Shown piece by piece: positions 7,545 through 16,042 of a stretch of 20,481 nucleotides of DNA. The notes under the pieces are model-generated. The model was not told the origin of the DNA, did no database searches, and saw nothing but the letters and a program-made list of their open reading frames with translations. The stretch is from the NCBI GenBank assembly GCA_035268985.1, contig DATFJV010000036.1:1-20481 (forward strand), given 5' to 3'. How positions within the stretch are numbered: the stretch's first letter is position 1; each line of letters starts with the position of its first letter. Origin of the DNA: JAAYHV01 sp035268985. GTDB lineage: Bacteria > Bacillota > Clostridia > Peptostreptococcales > Anaerovoracaceae. The translations under genes were made by a program, and so were the position numbers.

Positions 7545-8678
7545 TTACTTAAGAACATTTTGAGCGATAACCATTTTTTGAACCTGAGAAGTTCCCTCGT
7601 ATATTTCAGTTATTTTTGCATCTCTCATCATTCTTTCAACTGGATAATCTTTTGTATATCCATATCCTCCGTGTAACTGTACAGCCTTTGTAGTAACATC
7701 CATAGCCACTTCTGCTGCATATAGTTTTGCCATAGCGGATTCTTTTCCTGCAGGCAAATTCAAATCTTTTTGCGATGCTGTATTATAGACAAGTAACCTT
7801 GCTGCATTTATTTTAGTTTCCATATCTGCTATCATCCACTGAATTCCTTGGAATTTTTCTAATGTTCTTCCAAATTGTTGTCTTTCTTTAAGATACTTTA
7901 CTGTTTCATCCATTGCACCTTGTGCAATTCCTAAAGCTTGAGCTGCAATTCCAAGTCTTCCACCGTCAAGTGTTGCCATAGCTATTTTAAATCCTTGTCC
8001 TTCTTTACCAATAAGATTTTCCTTAGGTACCTTAACATTTTCAAATATTAGTTCCGACGTAACAGTTCCTTTTATTCCCATCTTTTCTTCATTTTTTCCT
8101 ACTGAAAACCCTTGGGATTTTGTATCAACTATAAAGGCACTTATTCCTCTTAGACCCTTCGATTTATCTGTCATGGCAAAAACTATTGCTATATCTGCTA
8201 TTGCTCCTAGAGTAATAAAGCACTTAGTTCCATTTAAAACATAATGTTCGTCTTCTAAAACTGCTGTAGTTTGTTGAGCAGCAGCATCTGAGCCTGCACC
8301 AGGTTCAGTTAATGCAAAGCACCCTATTTTTTCACCTTTAGCCATGGGAACCGCATATTTTTGCTTCTGTTCTTCTGTACCGAATTTCAATATTGGCCAG
8401 CAGAATAATGATGATGTACCAGATACATAAAGTGCAGTTGAAGCACATTTTTTCGACAATTCTTCCACAGTTATTACATATGACATATAGTCTCCACCTG
8501 CTCCACCATATTCACTAGGAATACATACAGATAAATAATTATATCTAGCTAATTTATCAAATAATTCTTCTGGAATTTTGCCAGTTTTATCAATATCTCC
8601 TGCTATGGGAGATAGTTCTTTTTCAGCAAATTCTCTTACTGCCTTTCTTGCTAATTCTTGTTCCTTTGTAAACTTCAT
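7545..8678 (-). CDS. Acyl-CoA dehydrogenase (short-chain/butyryl-CoA type)
   Basis: A 377-residue FAD enzyme that interconverts acyl-CoA and trans-2-enoyl-CoA. Seen: the FAD/substrate loop CFALTEPGAGSDA (120-132), the central beta-barrel, RQQFGRTLEKFQGIQW (266-281), QLHGGYGYTKDYPVERMMRDAKI (334-356 region), and the catalytic base E361 in IYEGTSQVQ, the position used by butyryl-CoA and medium-chain dehydrogenases. Length and motifs match clostridial Bcd-type enzymes. It is cotranscribed with etfB and etfA, its electron partners, so it is the most likely site where electrons enter or leave that ETF. GGAGG lies seven bases before the ATG. Chain-length preference cannot be read from the sequence. 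Confidence 0.93.
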   Translation of the reverse strand: MKFTKEQELARKAVREFAEKELSPIAGDIDKTGKIPEELFDKLARYNYLSVCIPSEYGGAGGDYMSYVITVEELSKKCASTALYVSGTSSLFCWPILKFGTEEQKQKYAVPMAKGEKIGCFALTEPGAGSDAAAQQTTAVLEDEHYVLNGTKCFITLGAIADIAIVFAMTDKSKGLRGISAFIVDTKSQGFSVGKNEEKMGIKGTVTSELIFENVKVPKENLIGKEGQGFKIAMATLDGGRLGIAAQALGIAQGAMDETVKYLKERQQFGRTLEKFQGIQWMIADMETKINAARLLVYNTASQKDLNLPAGKESAMAKLYAAEVAMDVTTKAVQLHGGYGYTKDYPVERMMRDAKITEIYEGTSQVQKMVIAQNVLK

Positions 8679-8824
8679 CGAAAACCTCCATAATAATTTA
8701 ATTCTATCTAATATTGTTTTTACAAGACATACTTACTCACAAATTTTATGTCATAATTGAAATTAAATATAAATTGACAAAAATACTGACAATAATATAG
8801 ATGAAAATTTCTAAAATAAATCTA

Positions 8825-10387
8825 TTATACTTTCCCAAACAAACTAAAAATAACTCCTCTTTGAATTTTTCCAGTACTATTTTTAGGAATCTCGTCGACA
8901 AAATGTATATGTTTTGGAATTTTAATACTACTTAATTTATTACTCAAAAACTCCTTTAACTCTTTTACTTCAATTGTTTTATCTTGTTTTAAAGTAATAA
9001 CAGCCTTACCTACTTCTCCCCATTTTTTATCAGGTACACCCATAACACATACTTCATGGATTGCTGGATGCTTATATATTTCGGCTTCTATTTCTGGTGG
9101 GAATACATTTTCACCTCCGCTAATAAACATATTCTTCTTTCTTCCAACTATATAATAAAACCCATCTTCATCCTTTTTAGCTATATCGCCAGTATATACC
9201 CATCCGTCTTTCAACGTCTTGCTAGTCTCTTTACTATTATTCCAATATCCAGAAAATACCCCTGGGCCAGTCCAAATAAGTTCACCGCATTCATCCACTC
9301 CAACTTCCTTACCTTCGCCATCTACAATTTTAACTTTTGTAAAATAAAATGGTTTTCCTACAGATTTACATCTTTTCTTTACTTCTTCCATTTCCATGTC
9401 ATCGGCTTGAATAGTTAAATTACAAGGACCTGATTCTGTCATTCCATAGGCAAGTATAAATTTAACTCCTTTTTCCCAAAATTTTTCCATAATATCAACT
9501 GGAGTTGGTGCAGCTGCACTTATTATCCATCTTAAAGAAGAAAAATCCGTTTTTTCAAATTCTGGTTGATTTAACATCATCCTAAATATCGTTGAAACAC
9601 CTAATAATGTAGTTGGTTTTTCTTCATTAATTATTTTGAATGTTGATTTAGGATCACATTTTTTGCTTATGATTACTCGACCACCTACATGAAGATGAGG
9701 CAAATTTAAAACACTCCATCCAGCAGTATGGAACATTGGTGTTAAAACAAATGTACTATCTGAGCTAGATATATTAAAAGTCAAAATTGCACTCATAGAG
9801 TTGCACAGCAATGATCTATGAGAAATTTTTGCTCCTTTAGGTGTTCCTGTAGTACCACCTGTATGAATAATCATATGAATATCTTCCAAATCAAGATTTT
9901 TCAATTCTCTATAATCATCGTTTCCATAGTTCATAATTTCTTCATAATATATATCTTGTATTTCTTTATTTGTATTTTCTAATACAATATAATCACAAAT
10001 TTTAGTTTCCGATTTAATTTTTTCAACTTTTTCTTTAATTATTCCTTCATAAAACAATACTTTTGGTTCTTCATTATTAATCATTTCTATTAATTCATTA
10101 TTTGACAATAGGTGATTATATGTAACAAGAATCGTACCAGTCTTTGCAGTAGCATAATATGCATCAATTAGTTCTATACAATTACGTGTGCAAAAAGCTA
10201 CTCTATCACCTTTTTTAACATTTAATTTTTCAACTAAATAATTTGCCAATAAGTTGGCTCTGTTTTCTATATCATTATATGTATAACGAATTTTGCTATC
10301 ATAATCATATACAGCTTCTCGTTCACCAGAAATACGCGACCTAAAAAAAGAATAATTTCCTGAAAATGAATTGTTGTTAATCATCAT
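8825..10387 (-). CDS. AMP-forming acyl-CoA synthetase (acyl-CoA ligase)
   Basis: A 520-residue ANL-superfamily ligase that activates a carboxylic acid with ATP and CoA. Seen: P-loop HTGGTTGTPKG (175-185), the A5 motif YGMTESGP (314-321), YTGDIAKKDEDGFYYIVGRKK (398-418, adenylate and hinge region), GGENVFPPEIE (424-434) and the catalytic lysine K507 in NSTGKIQ. These place it among the FadD/FadK-like ligases; aromatic substrates are not excluded. Two tandem ATG codons (10385-10387 and 10382-10384) are possible starts. The GGAGG is four bases from the first and seven from the second, so the second may be preferred. The leader carries a perfect 10-bp stem-loop. It could supply CoA esters to the acyl-CoA dehydrogenase downstream or to the reductase-like enzyme. 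Confidence 0.9.
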   Translation of the reverse strand: MMINNNSFSGNYSFFRSRISGEREAVYDYDSKIRYTYNDIENRANLLANYLVEKLNVKKGDRVAFCTRNCIELIDAYYATAKTGTILVTYNHLLSNNELIEMINNEEPKVLFYEGIIKEKVEKIKSETKICDYIVLENTNKEIQDIYYEEIMNYGNDDYRELKNLDLEDIHMIIHTGGTTGTPKGAKISHRSLLCNSMSAILTFNISSSDSTFVLTPMFHTAGWSVLNLPHLHVGGRVIISKKCDPKSTFKIINEEKPTTLLGVSTIFRMMLNQPEFEKTDFSSLRWIISAAAPTPVDIMEKFWEKGVKFILAYGMTESGPCNLTIQADDMEMEEVKKRCKSVGKPFYFTKVKIVDGEGKEVGVDECGELIWTGPGVFSGYWNNSKETSKTLKDGWVYTGDIAKKDEDGFYYIVGRKKNMFISGGENVFPPEIEAEIYKHPAIHEVCVMGVPDKKWGEVGKAVITLKQDKTIEVKELKEFLSNKLSSIKIPKHIHFVDEIPKNSTGKIQRGVIFSLFGKV

Positions 10388-10434
10388 ATCTCCTCCTATT
10401 TTAAATATATACTAATCTAATAATGTGTCGGCTC

Positions 10435-10462
10435 TACACCTAAGCTTTATCTCTTAGGTGTA
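10435..10462 (-). promoter_or_regulatory. Stem-loop in the acyl-CoA ligase leader
   Basis: TACACCTAAG (10435-10444) and CTTAGGTGTA (10453-10462) form a perfect 10-bp inverted repeat with an 8-base loop, 48 bases before the ligase start. No T run follows on either strand, so it is not an intrinsic terminator. A weaker outer pairing exists between AATGTGT (10422-10428) and ACACATT (10502-10508). It may be an operator or a structured leader. I do not recognise a known riboswitch. Confidence 0.45.
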
Positions 10463-10513
10463 AAGTTGGCCCCATGTATATAAATATAATAGGACAATGA
10501 CACACATTGAATT

Positions 10514-11011
10514 TTAAGCTGCTTCCTTTTCTTCATTAATTAAATACTTGTTCATCATTTTTACAACACCATATATTCCACCAATACACAATGCTCCACC
10601 TATGAAGTGTGTTGTTAACCATACAAAAAATTGTTCTTGTACCTCTCCAATGTTTATTAATGCTAAAAGAGAATAAGCAAAGGTTACGGGATTAAATAAA
10701 TAATGAGCTACTGGACCTAGTCCAAGAATTATTAAAAGAGTTATTGCTATTAGAGCATAAAATGCATATTCAGGTCCCATAACTGGTGTTAATGTGCCTA
10801 GTATTGTTGGAAATGTATAGCCTAAAACTAATCCCATTGCACCTCCGCCAAAAATCGATTTTAAATTACTAATATCAAAATGAGAATTGAAAAAGAAAAT
10901 GACAACAAGATATGCTGGCCAAGTAGCATGTATCTGTAACTTATGGAAAATCACAGTACATATTACAAGCCATGTTACAAATGATATAGTTCTTATTAAA
11001 TGTTCTTTCAT
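10514..11011 (-). CDS. Small multi-pass membrane protein, possibly DUF1097-like
   Basis: A 165-residue, very hydrophobic protein with five or six predicted membrane segments (about residues 8-25, 30-45, 55-75, 82-102, 106-121 and 128-152) and a short charged C-terminal tail (INEEKEAA). Length, glycine-rich LGYTFPTILG and the NPVTFAYSLLALINIG segment are reminiscent of the DUF1097 family of inner-membrane proteins (for example E. coli YcdZ), but this is a recollection, not a database match. Placement between thiolase and acyl-CoA ligase suggests a role linked to the acids metabolised here, such as uptake, but nothing in the sequence proves transport. A strong AAGGAGG stands about eight bases before the ATG, and a 20-bp perfect palindrome lies 30 bases upstream. 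Confidence 0.7.
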   Translation of the reverse strand: MKEHLIRTISFVTWLVICTVIFHKLQIHATWPAYLVVIFFFNSHFDISNLKSIFGGGAMGLVLGYTFPTILGTLTPVMGPEYAFYALIAITLLIILGLGPVAHYLFNPVTFAYSLLALINIGEVQEQFFVWLTTHFIGGALCIGGIYGVVKMMNKYLINEEKEAA

Positions 11012-11040
11012 AATATGTTCCTCCTTATATTTTTTTATTA

Positions 11041-11060
11041 AGATTTATTATAATAAATCT
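11041..11060. repeat. Perfect 20-bp palindrome upstream of the membrane-protein gene
   Basis: Bases 11041-11060 read AGATTTATTATAATAAATCT, identical on both strands with no loop. On the minus strand it contains a perfect TATAAT, but no good -35 lies 16-18 bases upstream. It ends 29 bases before the start codon of the membrane-protein gene. A repressor operator overlapping a weak promoter is one reading; an AT-rich chance dyad is another. Confidence 0.4.
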
Positions 11061-11124
11061 CAATTAATGAATTAGATTCCGTGCATATTGATTAAAGTTA
11101 CAGCTCAATTGCTATATCATTAAT

Positions 11125-12306
11125 CTATTTTACCAGTTCAAATATTGATGCTGCACCCATACCTCCACCAATACACATACTTACCATACCGTACTTATTA
11201 TTTTTTCTTCTCATTTCTGAAATAAGTTTGATTGTAAGGTACGCACCTGTACATCCAAGAGGATGTCCTGTAGCTATTGCGCCACCATTTACATTTACTT
11301 TTTCTTTATCTAAGCCAAGTTCATTTATACAAGCTATGGATTGAGATGCAAATGCTTCATTAAGTTCTATTAAATCCATATCCTTCTTTTCAAGCCCTGC
11401 AATTTTTAATGCTTTTGGTATAGCTTTCATAGGTCCTACCCCCATAATTTCCGGAGGTACACCTACTGCCGTAAAAGTTTTAAATATAGCTATAGGTTTC
11501 ATGTTAAGTTCTTCTGCTTTTTCCCTAGACATTATAAGAAGGAAAGCTGCACCATCACTCATCTGTGAAGAATTCGCCGCTGTAACACTTCCACCTTTTT
11601 TAAATACTGGCCTCAATTTAGCAAAGGACTCTAAATTAGCTCCTTTTCTTACTCCTTCATCCATTTTAAAGGTGAATTTCTCTATATTAGTTTTTCCATT
11701 TTTATCTACATAAGGTCTTACCGCTTCTATAGGAATTATTTCTTCATTAAATTTACCTTCTTTAATAGCATTTTCAGCCTTTTCATGACTCAATACTGAA
11801 AATTCATCTTGCATTTCTCTTGTTATTCCATATTTTTCTGCTACATTTTCAGCAGTCTGTCCCATTGACATATAAACTTCTGAATTTTCTTCTATTAAGT
11901 CAGCATCTGGATATTTCATATTTCCTTCAATAGGCACTGTACTCATACACTCAATTCCACCAGCAAGTATACAATCAGCTTGACCAACCATTATGCTATT
12001 TGCCGCAATAGATATTGTTTGCGATCCTGATGCACAAAACCTATTTACAGTTTGAGCAGGTACACTTTCTGGAAGCCCAGCTTTCAGTCCAACAACTCTT
12101 CCCATATTAAATCCTTGTTCTGCTTCTTGAAAAGCACAACCTACTATAAAATCATCTATAAGTTCTAAATCAAAATCTGGTATTTTATTAAATATACCTT
12201 TAACTACTTGACTTCCAATTTCCTCTGGTCTAGTATGTTTTAAACTTCCCCTTGGAGCTTTACCTATTGGAGAACGTCCCATTGCAACTATTACTGCTTC
12301 TCTCAT
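11125..12306 (-). CDS. fadA: Acetyl-CoA acyltransferase (3-ketoacyl-CoA thiolase, FadA-like)
   Basis: A 393-residue thiolase that cleaves 3-ketoacyl-CoA with CoA, or condenses in reverse. Seen: nucleophilic C91 in VNRFCASGSQT, the NGGAIATGHPLGCTGA block holding the catalytic histidine, and the second catalytic cysteine in MCIGGGMGA near residue 378. The VNRFCASG form, together with the FadN-like gene 14 bases upstream, points to the FadN-FadA pair of Bacillus-type beta-oxidation rather than a biosynthetic acetoacetyl-CoA thiolase; specificity is nevertheless uncertain. GGAGG lies about eight bases before the ATG and almost touches the fadN stop codon, so the genes are coupled. It is the last gene of the sigma-54-promoted operon. 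Confidence 0.92.
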   Translation of the reverse strand: MREAVIVAMGRSPIGKAPRGSLKHTRPEEIGSQVVKGIFNKIPDFDLELIDDFIVGCAFQEAEQGFNMGRVVGLKAGLPESVPAQTVNRFCASGSQTISIAANSIMVGQADCILAGGIECMSTVPIEGNMKYPDADLIEENSEVYMSMGQTAENVAEKYGITREMQDEFSVLSHEKAENAIKEGKFNEEIIPIEAVRPYVDKNGKTNIEKFTFKMDEGVRKGANLESFAKLRPVFKKGGSVTAANSSQMSDGAAFLLIMSREKAEELNMKPIAIFKTFTAVGVPPEIMGVGPMKAIPKALKIAGLEKKDMDLIELNEAFASQSIACINELGLDKEKVNVNGGAIATGHPLGCTGAYLTIKLISEMRRKNNKYGMVSMCIGGGMGAASIFELVK

Positions 12307-12320
12307 TTATAACACCTCCA

Positions 12321-14663
12321 TTAATTTCTTAAGCGTCTTCCCGTAGTTATCATTTTCTTTATTCTATCTTGGGTTTTAGTTTCTCCGCAAAGGCTTAAGA
12401 ATGTTTCTTTCTCAAGCTCTAGTATGTTTGATTCTGAAAGCATAGAGCCAGCCAAAACATCTCCTCCAGTTAATATTGATGCTACCTTATCTGCTAAAAA
12501 TGCATCATATTCTGAAATAAAGTTTCCATTCTTCATGAATAATATAGCGTCTTTTATAAAACCTCTTCCAGTTTTTCCTGTTACTTTTATATCCTTTTTA
12601 ACCTTTGGTCTAAATCCATTATCATAAAGTTCTACAGTAGTTCTTTTTGCCTCATCAATTTGATAGTCTGAATTCATAACAATTCTATCTGAGTCTCTCA
12701 TATATCCTTTTTTAATGGCATCATGTGCACTGCTTGAAACCTTGCCCATAGCTATATTATTCCAAGCTTTTTTCATATGATTTAATAACTCTGACATAGG
12801 TGCTTTCCCTAAAGATTCTGATGAACGATATAAGAGTTCTTTAACCCCTCCACCAGCTGGCACAAGTCCTACACCTAATTCAACAAGACCCATATACGTT
12901 TCCGCATAAGCTACTTGCATATAACCGTGCATAGCCATTTCTGACCCTCCACCTAATGTCATACCATAGGGACCTGTAACTACAGGTTTTTTACAATATT
13001 TCATAGCCATATTTGCATCCTGAAATTCTTTTACCATTATTTCTAGTTCATCCCAAGCCTTTGCCTTAGCTAATTCATTAACCTTTACTAAATTTGCCCC
13101 TGATGAAAAATTCTTAGCTTGGTTTGAAACTACTAAGCCTTTATAGTCACCATCTTCAACTTCTTTTACAGATTTATTTATCATATCTATTACATCACTA
13201 GTAACTGTATTTCCTTTAGTTTTAAATTCAAGACATGCTACACCATCTCCTATATATTTAAGAGCAGCTCCTTTGTTCTCTTTTATTGCATTATACTTAG
13301 GTGATGAGAGTAGTATATAAGGAGAATCTATAGAATTAGTTTCATAAAATTTAATCTTACCTTTTTTTAATCTTTCTTCTATCCACTCGGGAATTTTTTC
13401 TCCTTCTTCTTTCATCCTTTTTACTGATTTTTCAAATCCAATTTCATCCCAGATTGCAAAGGGACCTTTAACCCAGTTATAACCCCACATCATAGCTTTA
13501 TCGATATCTCTATAGTCATCAGCTATCATTGGTATATTATTAGCACTATAAAGCAAGGTTCTCTTTATTACTTCCCAAGCAAATTTATTTTCTTCGGAAT
13601 CACCATATACTAGTGTTTTTATAGGATTCGATGTTTTTTTTGCTTTTTCTACCGCTTTAACCTTTACCTTTGGTAGTTCAACATACTCCTGATTTTTATT
13701 ATCCCACATAAGGGTTTGCTTACCTTTACTGTTCTTAATTTTCTTATAAAAGCCTTGTCTTGTTTTATCCCCTAATTGTCCATTGTCTATTAATTTTTGT
13801 ACATATCCAGGTGATGTTAAGGCATCTTTTTCATCTTTATCATTAATATTGTCAATGATGTTATTAGGAACATAAACGAATAAATCTATCCCTACCATGT
13901 CTATAGTACGAAATGTAGCACTCTTAGGTCTTCCTATAATTGAACCAGTAAGCTGATCTGCTTTAGCCAAATTATATCCATATTTTTCTGTGAGCTTTAC
14001 AGCTGTAACCAGTGCATGTGATCCAATACGATTAGCAACAAATCCCGGAGTATCTTTGGCCATTACAACACCTTTACCTAGCCTCTTGGTTCCAAATTCT
14101 TTCATAAACTCTACTAACTCTGGATTGGTGTCATTACCCGAAATCAACTCAAATAATTTCATATACCTAGGTGGGTTAAAGAAATGCGTTCCCATAAAAT
14201 GCTGTCTGAACTCTAAAGGCATGTTTTCTACTATTTCATTAATTGATATACCTGAAGTATTAGATGTAACAATAGCGCCTTCTTTACTGTATTTACTTAT
14301 TTCTTTGATAAAGTTCTTTTTAATTTCTAAATTTTCAACAATAACCTCAATAATCCAGTCACAATCTTTTAACATGTCCATATTGTCAGTGAAATTACCA
14401 ACTTTTATCATGTTTCCCATATCTTTATCATATATTGCTCTGGATTTTGGATTTGTAACTCTGTCTTTACCTGCTTGCGCAATACGATTTCTAACCTTAG
14501 AACTTTCCAATGTCAAACCTTTAGCTTTTTCTTCTGCAGTTAATTCTTTTGGCAAAACATCTAATAGACAAACAGGTATTCCAGCTCCTGCTATATGAGC
14601 GGCAATTCCTGATCCCATAACTCCTGAACCAAGAACTGCTACTCTATTTATATCAAAATTCAT
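12321..14663 (-). CDS. fadN: 3-hydroxyacyl-CoA dehydrogenase/enoyl-CoA hydratase fusion (FadN-like)
   Basis: A 780-residue bifunctional enzyme with the dehydrogenase domain first and the crotonase domain last, the order of Bacillus FadN and opposite to E. coli FadB. Seen: NAD-binding GSGVMGSGIA (12-21), SNTSGIS (134-140), catalytic histidine H160 in GTHFFNP, and IGRPKSATFRTIDMVG. A second HAD C-terminal domain follows, then the crotonase domain from about residue 480, in which both catalytic glutamates are present (GGGSEMAMHG and GLVELGVGLVPAGGG). The terminal GRRLRN resembles the end of FadN (GKPLRN, from memory). It converts 2-enoyl-CoA to 3-ketoacyl-CoA in two steps with NAD. It lies 51 bases after the CoA-transferase gene; the ribosome binding site (AGAGGGAGAG) is weaker than its neighbours'. 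Confidence 0.92.
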   Translation of the reverse strand: MNFDINRVAVLGSGVMGSGIAAHIAGAGIPVCLLDVLPKELTAEEKAKGLTLESSKVRNRIAQAGKDRVTNPKSRAIYDKDMGNMIKVGNFTDNMDMLKDCDWIIEVIVENLEIKKNFIKEISKYSKEGAIVTSNTSGISINEIVENMPLEFRQHFMGTHFFNPPRYMKLFELISGNDTNPELVEFMKEFGTKRLGKGVVMAKDTPGFVANRIGSHALVTAVKLTEKYGYNLAKADQLTGSIIGRPKSATFRTIDMVGIDLFVYVPNNIIDNINDKDEKDALTSPGYVQKLIDNGQLGDKTRQGFYKKIKNSKGKQTLMWDNKNQEYVELPKVKVKAVEKAKKTSNPIKTLVYGDSEENKFAWEVIKRTLLYSANNIPMIADDYRDIDKAMMWGYNWVKGPFAIWDEIGFEKSVKRMKEEGEKIPEWIEERLKKGKIKFYETNSIDSPYILLSSPKYNAIKENKGAALKYIGDGVACLEFKTKGNTVTSDVIDMINKSVKEVEDGDYKGLVVSNQAKNFSSGANLVKVNELAKAKAWDELEIMVKEFQDANMAMKYCKKPVVTGPYGMTLGGGSEMAMHGYMQVAYAETYMGLVELGVGLVPAGGGVKELLYRSSESLGKAPMSELLNHMKKAWNNIAMGKVSSSAHDAIKKGYMRDSDRIVMNSDYQIDEAKRTTVELYDNGFRPKVKKDIKVTGKTGRGFIKDAILFMKNGNFISEYDAFLADKVASILTGGDVLAGSMLSESNILELEKETFLSLCGETKTQDRIKKMITTGRRLRN

Positions 14664-14714
14664 TACTCTCCCTCTCTTTCTAATGCATACATATATAGTT
14701 GCCTAATTTACTTA

Positions 14715-16022
14715 CTATTCTGGAATTATTCCATATTCAATAGCTTGATTAGTCAACTCTTCCCTGAAGTCAGGATGAGCTATATTTATTAAGGCTTCTG
14801 CTCTTTCTGCGAAAGTTTTACAATATACATCAGCTATTCCATATTCAGTAACTATATACTGTGCATCTGCTCTTGGTACTGTCACTGCTGTTCCCGGTGG
14901 CAATGAAATCATTATTCTAGATTTTTTTCCTTCTTTTGTATTAAATGTTGAAGGCAAACAAATAAATGATTTTCCACCTTTAGACATTACTCCTCCTCTA
15001 ACAAAGTCTAGTTGTCCACCTGTAGAGCTAAATTGGTCATATCCAATTGCTTCAGATGCAATTTGACCAGTTAAATCTGTCATTAAAGCATTATTAATCG
15101 AAATTAAATTATCATTTTTAGCAATTTCTATAGGATCATTTATTTCATTAAATGGTCTTATTTCTATCGATTTATTTTTATCCATAAATTCATATAATTC
15201 TTTATTTCCCAAACCAAAACTAATTACCATCTTGCCTGGTTTATAGTTCTTTTTACTATTGTTAATTACTCCTATTTTAGCTAAATGAGCCATTGACTCT
15301 GTAAGCATCTCACTATGAACACCTAAGTCTTTCTTTTCTTCTAATCCATAACCAACAGCATTTGCAGTTCCACCAATACCTAATTGAATCGTTGCACCAT
15401 CTGGTATTTCAGGTAGTATATGACCAGCAATTGCCTTGTCTATATCTGACTGAGGCGCTTGAGGTAACTCTGGTACTGTATGGTGATTTTCATAAATACA
15501 ATCCACTTCACTAATATGTACTTTATTACGTACTCCAGGAATGTATGGACAATTCTTGTTAACTTGTACTATAATTCTATCTGCCGTTTTAGCTGCTTCA
15601 TCACAAGTAACTACTCCTGCTGGTCCCCAACACATATATCCATCTTCATCTGGCTCAGAAACTTCACAAAGAACTACAGTAGGTGCTATCTTTTGTATAT
15701 ATTTATATAATTGTGAAAGATGTATTGAAGCAGGCTTTATATTTCCCTGTTTTTTAAATTTTCTTGTAACTCCTGACATGTACCATGTTTTTACATCAAT
15801 ATGACCTTTAAATTCACCCTTAAAGCATTCAAATGGATGGAACGCAAGGCTATCATGCCATTCTACATTTTCAAGTTCTTTGTACCTTTTACATATAGTG
15901 TTAACAATATCTGCAGGTGCACTAGCAGCTGATGCTATCCATACTCTGTCCCCTGATTTAATTTTTGCTGCAGCTTCATCAAGTGATACCAGTTTATTTT
16001 CATATATTTTTTTCAAATCCAT
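14715..16022 (-). CDS. Acyl-CoA:carboxylate CoA-transferase (4-hydroxybutyrate/butyryl-CoA:acetate type)
   Basis: A 435-residue family I CoA-transferase of the acetyl-CoA hydrolase/transferase group (Cat2, AbfT, But), with both halves in one chain. Seen: QLGIGGTANAVG (213-224), the predicted catalytic glutamate E238 in LGVHSEMLTESM, GGQLDFVRGG, and the C-terminal TEYGIADVYCKTFAERAEA with IAHPDFREEL. The enzyme swaps CoA between an acyl-CoA and acetate or another acid through a glutamyl-CoA intermediate. In this operon it could activate the incoming acid without spending ATP, or release the final acid. It is 20 bases after the crotonase gene, with AGGAGAGG about seven bases before the ATG. The exact acid pair cannot be determined. 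Confidence 0.9.
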   Translation of the reverse strand: MDLKKIYENKLVSLDEAAAKIKSGDRVWIASAASAPADIVNTICKRYKELENVEWHDSLAFHPFECFKGEFKGHIDVKTWYMSGVTRKFKKQGNIKPASIHLSQLYKYIQKIAPTVVLCEVSEPDEDGYMCWGPAGVVTCDEAAKTADRIIVQVNKNCPYIPGVRNKVHISEVDCIYENHHTVPELPQAPQSDIDKAIAGHILPEIPDGATIQLGIGGTANAVGYGLEEKKDLGVHSEMLTESMAHLAKIGVINNSKKNYKPGKMVISFGLGNKELYEFMDKNKSIEIRPFNEINDPIEIAKNDNLISINNALMTDLTGQIASEAIGYDQFSSTGGQLDFVRGGVMSKGGKSFICLPSTFNTKEGKKSRIMISLPPGTAVTVPRADAQYIVTEYGIADVYCKTFAERAEALINIAHPDFREELTNQAIEYGIIPE

Positions 16023-16042
16023 AATTTTACCTCTCCTTTTAA

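Noticed and set aside
8679..8824. Sigma-A promoter for the acyl-CoA dehydrogenase using TTGTCA with a downstream TATTTA
   Set aside because: The -35 is fair and the spacing 17, but the -10 matches poorly; two tandem TTGTCA copies are visible but not enough to call a promoter.
10422..10450. Sigma-28-like TAAAGCTT ... GCCGACAC before the acyl-CoA ligase (minus strand)
   Set aside because: The spacer is 9 bases instead of 11, the -10 is imperfect, and the gene is not a motility gene.
10435..10462. Intrinsic terminator at the ligase leader stem-loop
   Set aside because: The stem is perfect but no T run follows on either strand.
13990..14598. 202-codon plus-strand open frame
   Set aside because: It lies wholly antisense to fadN, has no recognisable domain, and its composition follows the codon pattern of the opposite strand.
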